DNA of 64,000 nt, from contig NC_035794.1 of assembly GCF_001653235.2 (NCBI RefSeq), positions 3,224,001 to 3,288,000 of the forward strand, read 5' to 3'. This stretch comes from Pochonia chlamydosporia 170 (lineage: Eukaryota > Ascomycota > Sordariomycetes > Hypocreales > Clavicipitaceae). This document shows positions 23,614-34,452 of the stretch, piece after piece. Every line of letters begins with the position of its first letter. Position 1 is the first letter of the stretch. The notes beneath the pieces are model-generated. The model saw only the letters and a program-made list of their open reading frames with translations, did no database searches and had not been told where the DNA came from. The position numbers and the translations under genes were made by a program.

Positions 23614-24769
23614 ATGCGTCCAACACTTGCTCTATCGCTCATCCTGGGGCAAGCTTATGCCCTCGACCGCACACTAGGTTTCAACGCAAAACCCACTGTG
23701 GAAAACCGCACACTCGACCAGATTTATGAAGCTGCGGTTGCAGAAGGTGGCGTTGTCACGTTGTGGCATGGCGGCGACGAGAGAAACCAAATGGATTTCC
23801 TCAAGGATGCTTTTGAGAAACGGTTTCCAAAAATGAAGCTCAATTTGACCGTGGATCTCTCCAAATATCATGACGGCAGAATCGACCAGCAGCTCGCAGC
23901 CAAGAACGTCTTTGTGGACAGCGTCATGCTGCAAACGGTTCACGATTTCCCACGGTGGGCGAGAGAAGGCGCATTGATGAATTATGCGCCGCTGGGATTT
24001 GATCAAATCCATCCAGCTTTTAAGGACTCTGTCTCTGCGTCGTGGTACGGCGTAGAGTTGCTGTTCTGGCAAAATGCGTGGAATACAAAGAAGCTGCCAA
24101 ATGCAAACTTCAGCACATTCGACTCGTTCCTCCGGCCTGAGTTTAAGAATAAGCTTGTTTTGACGTATCCTCATGACGATGATGCGGTTCTGTTTGCCTT
24201 TGACCAGATGTAAGTCATTATACCACGCGTTGACAAGCATAACGGAAACGGGTCTTGCCTTGAGCTAACAGCATCTCCCATTTAGCATGCAACAACAAGG
24301 AGAGGCCTGGTTTGACAAGCTACTGGCCCAGAATCCCAAATGGGTTCGTGGTACGGCAACTCCATTCACTCTTATTTCCCAGCCAAATAGCACTGTAGCA
24401 GCGACCTTTACCACTGCAATTGGGTTCACCAATGTCACCGACATTGCTACTGCCCTCCCTACTGACGGTTTGTTTGTCTCTTGGGCGCAGAGGGGAGGAA
24501 TCCTGAACGACGCGCCGCACCCCGAGGGTGCTAAGCTATTACACTCCTTTATGCTCTCCCCCGAGTTCCAGAAAGAGCTTGGTTGGAGTGTTCGTCAGGA
24601 TGTTGAGCCGCCTGCTGGCGTGCCTGACTTGATGCGCATGCCGAATACAAACCCAGTGGCTTTTAATACTTGGATGGAAGACAGGCCCAATGTGGAGAGG
24701 CTGAGATTTTGGTTCGAGGATCGCATTGGTACTGCACAGGGGAAGAGCCCGTTGGTGGACGGTATCTGA
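23614..24769 (+). CDS. Secreted solute-binding protein of bacterial ABC type, 359 aa
   Basis: Exons 23614-24209 and 24286-24769 join in phase (donor GTAAGT, acceptor TTTAG). The protein starts with a signal peptide (MRPTLALSLILGQAYA), followed by a two-lobed periplasmic-binding-protein-like sequence: LDQIYEAAVAEGGVVTLWHG, then FEKRFP, DSVMLQTVHDFPRWAREGAL and YGVELLFWQNAWNT. This resembles the Fe3+-type extracellular solute-binding family of bacteria, which has homologues in ascomycetes. Fungi lack the cognate periplasm and permease, and no transporter gene is nearby, so it is probably secreted or wall-associated. The ligand is unknown. N-glycosylation sequons (for example NLTVD, NFS, NVT) fit passage through the secretory pathway. 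It appears intact. Confidence 0.8.
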
Positions 24770-25722
24770 ATCCATGTTGCATAAAACTCTGTATTTCTAT
24801 CACTTTGTACATAGAGTATCGAGTATGGGAAGTACTTGGAGGTCGTGTCAGCGTGTTACCCTTAACCACGCTAGTTGTCTTTTAAGGGAGGCGAGTTTTT
24901 TATTATATTTTGGGGATGGCAGCACATACATTGGCATCTTCTAACTTGAGTGAAGCGTATAAATGTGTATGTGCCGATTTTTAGCAAGCTGTGGTTACCG
25001 AACGCCGAGCCAGATCTGAGAACAATAATTGACGCATACGCAAGTGTCTGCTCGATAAATTTGCATGACAGTTCTCTTCGGAGAATCACGGTAGAATGAA
25101 TTGCATAAATATTCGTTAAATATCCGTCAATTATTCCTATGAGAGCGAAGCTTTATTGTATTACAACTTCTGCATGTTTACCTGAAGCATATTACGCAGA
25201 AAATATAGCCTTCCCGTATTAAAATACACCGCCAATCACCTGTGAAGCCACACAACCAAAAGCACTTCAAGAAGTTACATTCATTGACCAAAAAAGGGCC
25301 AATGAAATGTTGTCAGTGCGTTGTGTTGTGGCATATATAGCGGTTGCTATTGGCACAATCATGTCAACCAGGCATTTTGTTGCATGATGGTGCTGTCAGT
25401 TTCACAACAAAGAGAAAGCGGGGTGTTGAACGGGAATAATAAGTAAATGACAGGTTTCTGTGCGAACGCAAAGTAGACTTTCGTGTGCCAGGAACCGAAA
25501 GGCAGACTGAACCAACAAACGAAACCAGGTCCCTGTTTTCAACTAACTGCTCATTAATACAAAAGGACGGCTAAACGATACATTATTGACCGCATGGTGA
25601 CCCCCAAGGCGCCAGATTGAATGCCTAATCATTGTACGAGGAACCCGCTAGCATTCCGTGCTCTACAGCGCGACGCTGAGGAGTGAAACTGGGGAGAGAG
25701 GGTTGAAGAAGTCTCTTATACT
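24770..25722. other. Gene-free interval
   Basis: About 950 bp, partly AT-rich, between two plus-strand genes. No motif-bearing frames. Confidence 0.5.
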
Positions 25723-26993
25723 ATGCCTTTGGACATCACGGTCCGCAAGGGGGGAAAATTGGGCTCTATTGAAGGCGACTTTTCCATGGATGAAGCTGTT
25801 CTTGCAGGTATGTGCTGGCTGCACTGTGAATGTCTACCATGCCACAACACTACGAGTTTTTGCGCTGATTTGAACTCATCGGCTGGATAGTCTTGCCAAA
25901 AGGGAGTCATATTATATCCGCTGAATCGTACGGGAAGTCAACCTGGACACAAACCGGAAAACTGGTAACAAGTGACGGGCAAGGCCTGCAGAAGGTGTAT
26001 TTTCTGAAGGTAAACACGTCCAACTATTTGACATGGTCGAAATTTCATCTGCTTACTACATTTCGATTGCAGCTCGCAGTAGGAAGTCATGGCCAGCAGC
26101 TTCTCAGAGGCGAGCACGAGGCCATGTCGACAATCAAGGCTTTGATTCCCGACCTTGTTCCAACACCTCTTGCGTGGGGAAGTTACGAATCGACACCAAT
26201 GCAAGTGAGTTTCTTCGTACAAGATTTTCACGACATGGACATGACGCTACCGCCACCCGATAAGCTTGCCAAAAGCTTAGTTGAGCTACACAATCAGACT
26301 TCGCCAAATGGAATGTTTGGCTTTCCAGTGACAACATTCGACGGCATCGTGCCGCATGTTACTGAATGGGAAAGCAACTGGACAACCTTTTCTCCCGACT
26401 CCTCCGGCAATCTATAGAAGTAAATCAAGAAAAGAACACGAAATGGGTCGAGTTTGACATTGCAGCAGAACGTGTCATCGCTGAAGTTGTGCCCCGGCTT
26501 TTGGATCACGTTAAAGAGGATGGGAACGCCATAGTTCCCAGGCTTATTCACGGCGACCTGTGGGGTGGAAACATGGGGCAGGACAAGACGTCTGGAAAGC
26601 TCATCTTCTTTGATGCTGGTAGCTTTTTCGCACATAATGAACTGGAAGTGGCCATGTGGAGACGTTATGGCGCACAAAATCTTGGGCAGACGTATCTTGC
26701 CGAGTATAAGTTGCATTTTCCTCCCGCCGAGCCAGAGGCTGAGTTTGACGATCGAAGCAGGCTTTATAGCCTGAAATTTGATCTGAACCATTCGTCGGGT
26801 CACCCTGGCGACATGGCAAGAGACGTGTAAGTTGAGAAACTGATATGTTAATGGCTTCGAGTAGCTGACTATGTACAGTGCTTTTAATAACATGGTGTAC
26901 CTCTGCGAAAAGTACTCTTCGTCAGAGTTTCTGCCAGATTATGATCCCAGAAAAGATCCTGTGTCGGGTTCCGCATACATTTACGCCGAGTAG
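25723..26993 (+). pseudogene. Fructosamine-kinase family gene with a one-base frameshift
   Basis: Exons 25723-25807, 25891-26009, 26073-26826 and 26879-26993. The second intron (26010-26072, 63 bp) keeps the frame open, but removing it restores the family pattern. Motifs: SAESYGKSTWTQTGKLV near the N-terminus, the nucleotide-binding YFLK, a GEHEAM helix, the catalytic loop LIHGDLWGGNMG and the downstream FFDAGSFFAHNELEVAMW. Such kinases phosphorylate ketosamines on glycated proteins or small molecules. At the T run 26388-26391 the reading frame shifts: upstream ends in WESNWTTF and downstream resumes as SRLLRQSIEVN. Exon lengths sum to 1073, one short of a multiple of three. Either a true lesion before the catalytic loop or a homopolymer sequencing error. 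Confidence 0.7.
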
Positions 26994-27550
26994 ACTCTGT
27001 TGCTGGTTTTGCCAAGAAATAAGACAACATGGAAAGTTATGGTGGTGAACACAGGCCGTTTGGGTTGTATTAACTGCAACATGTAGCAAGTGTAGCAAAC
27101 ACTCCAATGGAACTTAAGCATACCGCTCTCTAGTCTTCCCCACATTTGAGTTGGTTGAGATTGTAGGAATCTCGAGCATTCACAGACTGTCTATATGTGA
27201 TTCAATATCATTGTCGGACGAGCTAAAGACCGGTCAGAACTTGACATATGCTGAGGACAATGTCCATGAAACCAGTTTAATTTACCATCATATGAGCGCA
27301 AATATCATCGCGTATACGGACACTATCAATATGAGCCCTCCTTGCACACCGACTGAGCCTGCCACGCCCTTTTTCGATGTTGCCACGGCTGCACCAGTTC
27401 CGGAAACAGAACCAGACGGCCGCGGTTCCGAATCTCCCCTTTTGCCTACGGGAGCGGCCGTAATTGTGTAAACTACTTTGTCACCTCCGTTAGTATATGA
27501 GAAAAATAGAGCTGCTAGGAGGTGCGGTGACGGATCCGAGTAAAGTTCAG
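26994..27550. other. Interval upstream of chitinase remnant
   Basis: About 550 bp. A plus-strand frame (27151-27471, Thr/Pro-rich end) could be an eroded N-terminal part of the chitinase downstream, but no domain is recognisable. Confidence 0.35.
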
Positions 27551-28765
27551 GCAACAGGAGTGTAGCAATACCAAGCTGTGCCCTGCGGGATGCTGTAGCA
27601 GCGCCGGATTTTGCGGTTGTGGACCAGATTATTGCAGGTACAGCAAGCCAGATTACGAACGGTATCAAAATGGTAGAAATTTGCTAACACAAAGTATATG
27701 TCTATATTTGCAGAGAAGGGTGCCAAGTACTTGCGAGCGTAAATCTAACTACAACGCATTCAAGAAAATAGAGTAAAACCGGCAAGTGCCCTCTTAATGT
27801 TTGCTGCAGCAAGCATGGCTTCTGTGGTTACATGAAGGAGTTTTGTGACGGCAACTATGTTAAACGACCCTCTTGCTCACTCACTAACAGCACAGTTTAC
27901 CGATTTATTAGCTATTTTAAGGGTTAGGCTACAGCTAAGAGATCTTGCTACGCAAAGCGACCAGAAGACATCGCCTTTGGTTAATATACGCACATTATAA
28001 TTAGCTTTGCTACTATTAACGCCAACATGTTTGAGGTTTTACAGGTGATTCTAAAACCGTGAATATCATGAGCAGGATTAGCACTAACAAGATCCTACAG
28101 CCTAACATTAAGATCTAGGTCGCCATGAGCGGATAGGCCGTCAACAATCTGGGACTACCGTAGACGCTATTTAGCGACCTGGCCGCTTCGGATGCAAACA
28201 TGGAATTTTCCCTCTCATCTTTGTCTAACATAATGAAAAAGCACGGGTTTAATAGCATCAACATTAACTGGGATTATCCTAGCTTTGGACCGCCATAGTT
28301 GTGGTGACAACTACGCTAATATTATCACCTTTGTAAAGAAGCTGCGTCAAAAGATTAAACAAATGTGCAATGGAGTATCCATGCCACTGCTAGCAAGTTA
28401 TTAGTATCTCTGGCACTTTAACCTGTTTTGTTAGAGGACACTGTGAACTGGTTTAGCCTTATGCCTTATGACATGCATGGAGCCTGGGATACTAATAACA
28501 AGTTTACTGGCCCTTGGGCAAACTCACATCCTAACCTTACCGAGATTTAGCTTGGTCTAGACCTACTTTGATGAAATAACATGAGCACCCAAAGGATGAT
28601 CGTCGGCATGTTATACTATAGTCGCAGATTTACTCTGACTGACCCGGCTTGTTGCACGCCGTGTTGTCGAATTAGTTCTGCTGGAGAAGCGGGTAAATAC
28701 TTTGGCACAGTCGGTGTCCTACCTCGTCCCGAGATCCAGGATATCATAAAGAAGAATGCCCCCAG
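27551..28765 (+). pseudogene. Decayed GH18 chitinase with two chitin-binding modules
   Basis: Several frames together follow the order of a large fungal GH18 (class V) chitinase. First come two hevein-type Cys-rich chitin-binding modules, about 27552-27640 (CPAGCCSSAGFCGCGPDYC) and 27781-27855 (CCSKHGFCGYMKEFC). Then GH18 core pieces: PEDIAFG and SFATIN (about 27960-28022), FSDLAASDAN with KHGFNSIN (28160-28270), FVKKLRQ (28330), MPYDMHGAWDT with NKFTGP (28460-28520), and RRFTLTDPACCTP to PEIQDII (28620-28755). Stops interrupt it where the family has Trp: TAG at 27925, 28116, 28134 and 28402, and TGA at 28569. The active-site motif DxxDxDxE is changed (Asp to Asn, Glu to Asp). Many changes are G-to-A, as in RIP. 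No functional product is expected. Confidence 0.85.
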
Positions 28766-28784
28766 CCGCCTTGCAGCGTTTACC

Positions 28785-30584
28785 TTAGATATCGACCCCA
28801 ACGTCACGGAACACTTGCAATAGCTGGTCCCTCGCATCCAATCCCCTGGTACCTGTAAGCAACGGCGATTCAACTGCCAGTCTAGCCGGCGTATTTCCAC
28901 GCTCGTCTTCTGCAAAAGCATCCGCGCCATGTGCCAGCAGAGCACTTGCCACACCGACGGCACCGTGATATGCCGCCCAGTGAAGTGGTGTTCCGTTGCG
29001 TCGGACCATGTCTGGTGCGGTGGCGGCAAGCTGCATTGCATCCTGTACACGGGATCCCCAGAGCCCAATATCTTGGCCATGCAATCGGGCACTGCTTGTC
29101 GTCGAATGGCGGATAAGCATTGGAGCGGGAACTTGGAGAGGAGCACCTCTGAAAAGCAAGTCCTCGGCAAGTTGCGCCATATAACTCATAGCATCGTCGT
29201 CTAGATGTAGTGATAAGCAATGTAATGCTGTCCAGCCCTCAGCCGTGCACAGGACAGGATCAGCACCGTGGGTAAGTAGGACAGTCGCAGCCTGTACTAC
29301 CTGATGGGACTTCTTCATTGATGCTATAGGAACCAGTGAGCACATCAATGGTGTCCAGCCGTTGGCGGTCGTGCTATTAACATCTAGACCACGAGATAAC
29401 AGTTCGTGTACGATGTCAGCTTTACCGCCAGCAGCGGCCCAGTGCAAAAGTGTCTCTCCATTGTCGTTCTCCATTGCTGCCAATGCAATGTCTTGATCAT
29501 GGTTGGTCAAGCTATCTGCGTAAAGAGCGAAGACACGTATGTTGGAGCCGAATGCAGCGAAATGAAGGGGCGTGTTGCCTATTATATCCCTTTGCGTCAC
29601 AGACGCGCCGTGATCTATTAAGAGACGAATACCTGTCTCGTGCAAGCGCTTCTCTGGACGCTGCCTAACTTGAACTGGGGAGCCAAGATGATGAAGTGCA
29701 CTTCCCCCATCGCGGCCTCTTCCATTGGGGTCTGCGCCCTTTTCGAGAAGCGCTTTTAGGCCGCCAGCTAGATCAATGGATGATGCGGCTTTGATTACGA
29801 GATTTTCGCCACGGGGTTTGCTGTTGGGATCAGCACCAGCATCAATTAGCTGCGCAATGACTTGTTGTTGGTGAAGGTAGTCTACGCCGTCGTAGTTTGC
29901 CTCAAAGCCCTCGGTGTACAAACTAAACTTAAACCCAACTGCACAATGCATAGCATACGTAATCGTCTCTTGTGAATAGTCAAGTCGGCTAAGGAGGACA
30001 CTGATAACGTGAACCTCCCATCTTGCCGCCGCATGGTTCAGGGCAAACGTCTTGGCAGCATTAGACCAACCACGGCACCAATCCAAAAGGTCCTCGACAA
30101 TGGCAGCCTGACCATAAGAAGCCGCTTCGTTGAGAAATGTCGCGTAGGGATACCTCGTAGCCGCATTTATGCCTGGCTTCGTGTGGTCCCACAGGCGATT
30201 GAAAATATCACGCTTTCCAGCTCGAATAGCTACGTTGAATGCCGATGTAGGTGTCTCCTCGCCTGGGTTCACGACTAGGGGGTCCGCGCCAGCATGCAAA
30301 AGAACTTCAATCGCGGCCATATTGTCGCACAATACTGCAACCTGAAGAGGTGTGCCAAAACCCTCGGCTTCATATTCGAGCTCTTGGGCGGAGCACCGAG
30401 AGCTCAGCCGTCGTAGCTCCAGGATGTGGTCATCGCGGACGCAGGCGTGCAGGGCAGATTCTGGGGAGCCAAAAGAATTACGCATTCGCCGCCATTGGTG
30501 AATGTTCATGCCTTGCGGCAGTGTTGAATATGGCGATGTGAGTGCTGCCATGGTACCTAGGTAGCTTGAGGTGCGCTCATTCAT
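28785..30584 (-). CDS. Ankyrin-repeat protein, about 599 aa
   Basis: Single exon. The first ATG in frame is at 30584; a GTG 23 codons upstream (30653) is not used, and a second ATG at 30551 is also possible. At least eight ankyrin repeats are visible, for example FGTPLQVAVLCDNMAAIEVL, GNTPLHFAA, GETLLHWAAAGGKADIVHEL, NGWTPLM, EGWTALHCLS and GTPLHWAAYHGAVGVASALL, with the usual LLxxGADxxxx turns. There is no signal peptide, membrane segment or additional catalytic domain. Ankyrin arrays mediate protein binding; the partner cannot be read from sequence. The stop lies about 20 bp from the recognisable end of the decayed chitinase on the opposite strand. Confidence 0.85.
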   Translation of the reverse strand: MNERTSSYLGTMAALTSPYSTLPQGMNIHQWRRMRNSFGSPESALHACVRDDHILELRRLSSRCSAQELEYEAEGFGTPLQVAVLCDNMAAIEVLLHAGADPLVVNPGEETPTSAFNVAIRAGKRDIFNRLWDHTKPGINAATRYPYATFLNEAASYGQAAIVEDLLDWCRGWSNAAKTFALNHAAARWEVHVISVLLSRLDYSQETITYAMHCAVGFKFSLYTEGFEANYDGVDYLHQQQVIAQLIDAGADPNSKPRGENLVIKAASSIDLAGGLKALLEKGADPNGRGRDGGSALHHLGSPVQVRQRPEKRLHETGIRLLIDHGASVTQRDIIGNTPLHFAAFGSNIRVFALYADSLTNHDQDIALAAMENDNGETLLHWAAAGGKADIVHELLSRGLDVNSTTANGWTPLMCSLVPIASMKKSHQVVQAATVLLTHGADPVLCTAEGWTALHCLSLHLDDDAMSYMAQLAEDLLFRGAPLQVPAPMLIRHSTTSSARLHGQDIGLWGSRVQDAMQLAATAPDMVRRNGTPLHWAAYHGAVGVASALLAHGADAFAEDERGNTPARLAVESPLLTGTRGLDARDQLLQVFRDVGVDI

Positions 30585-32017
30585 AGCGAGGTGGGGAAAG
30601 TGCAAAATCTGTGTTCTGTTTCCCTTTCCTGAAGCTCGTGATAATACGGACACGGATTTATATTCGCCCGGAGGGAGGTTCGTAAAAGACCAACTCCGTA
30701 CACAGAACGGTACATATAAATGTCAAATATTTAATTACGTACCTAGGTAGTTACGGTTGGATATATTGGGCACACTGTTGCTCCCTAACAGACCAGGCGT
30801 TCCAGTACGACTATGGCAACAGCATTCAAAATCAGAGCTTCCAAATAACCGGGCATCTAGAATGTTACTTTTGCCGCAAAGTGGAATCCATCGCGATGGC
30901 ACAGAAGGACAAGCCCTGCATTGTTCTAGATTACTGCAAGGTAGGCTATATTAGCTCTAGTTATACCATAACTAATAATTATTACCGTTGTGTTTTATCT
31001 AAACTGCTTGTATTTCTTAAATTTAGAGAAATATAGTACTAATAGCATGTTTTCTATACTATTAATACTAGCTCAACGTAAAGCCTAACGCATATTACCA
31101 ATGTATTGCACTTCTATCTAGTTGTAGCATTATTATGCGAATACATAACAATAAAACCACATCTACAGCAATAGGTAATAGTAACAACATACATTTCAAG
31201 TTTAATATGTAGTTACAATATCTTCCCGCGCTGTTTAAAAACTGGGATGTGAAATGTAACCAGTTGCGCGACCTCGTGAATGGTAGGACATCATTGGTGA
31301 CTTCGCGATGATGTACGAATCAGTTGCTTGGCACTGGGTCAGTCGGACGAACAGCATGCTTCTTCGGCCGGATTAAGTAACAATTGAAACGTGGCTTTGT
31401 GACGGAAAACCAGTTGGACTTCTCTGTGGGGGCACCGGCAGACATAAATCAGGGTTTTGGGTGATTCCGCAAACTCTCTATCTACGTCTTCTTACTCTCT
31501 AAGTGACTCACATTTCGTTTCTCTAACTATCAAAAATATTATCCTTGCAGAGGAGCGAAGCACATGCTTCTCACTGAAACTTGTGCATGTCATGCTATCC
31601 TGGTGACAGCGTTTACTTTGCCAAGTTCGCTGTTTTGCGTTGTTCGGGGATTAGAATTTTGCGTGAATTTAAGGGCTTTTGTGGTGGATCTGCATGAATT
31701 TATTAATTATCTTCGGTTTTACCCCGAGAGGCTTCCCGTGTTCGAGTTGTCGGTGTTGCCGCCTTCCGTCCCGCATATTCGTGGCGTTTCTCCGACCCAT
31801 CCGTCAAAAGTCACCGGAGAAGTCTCCTGAATATCGCCGCCGCAAGGCGAAGTCATCGCCAATAAACTACTTAAATTTGAGCCTCAAACTACAATAATTT
31901 GATGTTATTCTTGGAACTCCATCTAGTCATACTGTTCTACTCCGTTGTATTTGCCAAACCTCGGTCCATTCTACTGTAGTTTCTTTCAGTAAACACCCTT
32001 GTCAATTATTCGTGGCA
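30585..32017. other. 1.4 kb interval, partly AT-rich, no gene
   Basis: The part 30955-31230 is strongly AT-rich and dense in stops on all frames, like RIP-affected or neutral spacer DNA. The remainder should include promoters for the divergent ankyrin and methyltransferase genes. Confidence 0.5.
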
Positions 32018-32945
32018 ATGAACAACATAAAGTCTACTGATTGGGACAACAGCTCCTCTGCATACGCCAAACTGGCCCAGCAAGGTCCAGTCCTAGCGCC
32101 ATGTGAGCGACTGCTGGCTGCCATGAATGATGCGTCGAGCTTCTCCTCGGCGACGACAATCCTCGACATTGGCACCGGCCCGGGCACAGCAATCGACTTA
32201 TTGATAAAAGATTATGGAACGGAAATGCCCCCATCAGCTAGACTAATTGCCAGCGATTTCTCCCAGGCAATGGTGGATGCAACAACATCCAGGAAAGAGA
32301 TGAACATTGCTGCGGGTAAGGACATTGAGAATTGCTGGAGTCGCCTGGAGATGACAGTTATGGACGCACAGAATCTATCACAAGTGTCGCCAGGTAGTAT
32401 TTCGCATGCCATGGGAAGCTTTGTGTACTTCATGCTTCCGGATCCCAGGAAAGGGTTACTGGAGGCACACCGCGTGTTGACCGAGGGAGGTGTGTTTGCT
32501 TGTACGAGCTGGACGATGACCATGGAATGGTTTCAGTTCCTCGTCCTGGCGGCGAAGAGAGTACGGCCTGATAGCACGTTTACAGTTGTAAGACTCATAC
32601 TTGGCCACCGTTTATTCCATCAAACCGGAATATTAATGAGCGAATTAGGACAACATGATGCCCGAAGCATGGACAAATACAACCGGCGTCAGGACGGAGT
32701 TGGAAGCAGCAGGATTCCGCAATGTACACACAGAGTACATCACTTTTGATTGGCATATAGACGACCCCGAACGTCATGCTGAGTACATGGTGAGGAGCAG
32801 TAATATGCGCAAAACGATACTCGGTGGCTTCAGCGACTTCAGCGACGAGGAACTAAACAAGTGTGCCGAGGAATACGTGGCTATCGCGAAAGAGAATAAC
32901 AACGTCTCCAAGGCCATAGCGGTACTTGGTATTGGGCGGAAGTAG
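32018..32945 (+). CDS. SAM-dependent methyltransferase, 288 aa
   Basis: Exons 32018-32587 and 32649-32945 join in phase (61 bp intron, donor GTAAGA, acceptor TTAG). The start is the ATG at 32018, two codons after a GTG. SAM-binding motif I is ILDIGTGPGTA at residues 48-58, motif II includes LIASDFSQAMVDA (acidic D near 80), then MTVMDAQNLS and the post-motif GLLEAHRVLTEGGVFACTSW. This is a class I methyltransferase like those of fungal secondary metabolism or ubiquinone-type pathways; the acceptor substrate is unknown. No cluster backbone gene is nearby. The C-terminal exon (TELEAAGFRNVHTEYI) is the typical last strand pair. Confidence 0.85.
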
Positions 32946-33077
32946 GCGGGGCGAGACAAAGCTGCTTCCCGTAGCAAAAATATAGCTGTGATAAGATGAG
33001 ATGAGTGTTGGTGTAGCAAGGACGGCTTGGTGGAAGTGGCGACCGCAACAGAATTGAAGTCAACCACGCTATGTTAG

Positions 33078-33972
33078 CTACAGTAGAAAACAGACACCTA
33101 AAACTACTCCTATGAATCCAACAAGTTCTGTTTGCAGTATTCTGGATGAGCAACCAGCACTTTTAGAGGTTGACTGTGGACTCGAACTAGATGCCGTGGT
33201 TGTAGAGTCTGGGCGACTGGTAGTCTGTGAACTGCCAGGCTTTGTCGACTGAGCTTTCCACGGCTCAGTTGTTGAGAGGGTCTACAAAAACTGGTTAGAA
33301 ACAAATCGGGTAACGTGACAAAGTGGTATTATACTAACGAAGAGATCCTGGCAGCAGTTCTTTTCATCACACACCGTGCCATCAGTACAACACCACTGCA
33401 ATTTTGAATTAAAACAACGCTGGTTGGGGAATTCTCCGCCACAGTAGTGGAGATCGTTGCCGCCTCGTCGACAGCAATCTTCGCCAGTATCAGCCTTGGT
33501 ACACGTCCAGCTTGGAGCGTTCGCGGATGTCGTGGTTGTTGGAGCAATTGGAGCACCCGACGATCCTGCAACTCCTTTCCCACCCTATGTTGCTATTAGT
33601 ACCAGACCCTTGTTATATGCATTATCAATGGAGAAGGGGACAAACATAGTCTTTGCAACAGGCGTCAGTACTGCCGACGCAGATAGCTGGCTTGTTGTCA
33701 GTTACGAGCTGCGACGAATACTGGAGTAGGTTGCAACTTTACAAACCTGCATCTTTGCAGCACTGCTGGTGCTCGCCTGGGTTGAAGCACCCGATTTTGT
33801 CGCAAATGATATATCCGGCTCCGAAACATTCGGTGCAGGTACTCCCTATAACACAGTCGCCGTCACCAAAATCACGGGGTAACAAAAGCTGCCCTGTCCG
33901 TGGTTTGAATGCTTGGTACTCTGCGCAAACGGCTCCCGCCGTGGCAATTGCTGCAAGTAGTGAGAGCTTCAT
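33078..33972 (-). CDS. Cysteine-rich secreted protein with Ser/Thr stalk and C-terminal anchor, 238 aa
   Basis: Four exons join in phase: 33747-33972, 33646-33686 (41 bp), 33339-33584 and 33078-33281, with introns of 57-61 bp carrying CTAAC/CTAAT branch sites. It begins with a signal peptide (MKLSLLAAIATAGAVCA). The mature part has about 24 cysteines, with CC pairs (QQCCKDA, DACCKDY, DCCRRGG, WCCTDG, NCCQD) spread over three exons, which resembles repeated small disulfide modules. A Ser/Thr/Pro-rich stalk follows, then a hydrophobic C-terminus (ELVGFIGVVLGVCFLL) with no residues beyond it, typical of a GPI-anchor signal or tail anchor. A cell-wall or plasma-membrane surface protein is likely. 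I do not recognise the family. Confidence 0.7.
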
Positions 33973-34452
33973 TGCTGATGTTAGCTGCGTGGTTTGAAAT
34001 AAACAGATGTGGCTGAGAATTACAAACTGGCATACGAATGGCTTCTTCTCGTTCTTTTAAAAAAGAACTTGAAATACTACAAGACTCTTCATTGCCAGAT
34101 CGGAAGACTTGTGCCGAGTAGACCAGGTTGAAGTTCAGCCGTAAGGCTCTAGTGCAAGGGTTCCATGCCACTCCTCCAAGTCACGAACAGGGGAGACAGT
34201 GCCCGTGTGAGCCAAAGGAGCATGTTCCATTGCGACCCCGGATACTTTGGGCCAATGGAAGTTGAAGCTTCCTTTGCCCTGGTCTGCGGCTGAGTTACTG
34301 GTGCAGATATTCATCGAAGACAAGTCCAAAACCAAGCTCTTCTGCCAAGGCACTAATGCGAGCAATCCGAGCACTTGTTATAATCACTTCTCCCTCAAAA
34401 GACGAGATTGAATCAATCTCATTCTCCAAGCAAAAGAAGTTATGAACTTACG
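33973..34452. other. Intergenic region between divergent surface-protein genes
   Basis: About 480 bp shared upstream region of the Cys-rich protein (minus) and the membrane glycoprotein (plus). No motif-bearing frames. Confidence 0.5.

Noticed and set aside
27288..27668. 126-codon minus-strand frame with hydrophobic ends, GPI-protein-like
   Set aside because: It starts at TTG, has no upstream exon, and overlaps the antisense of a recognisable chitin-binding module on the plus strand.
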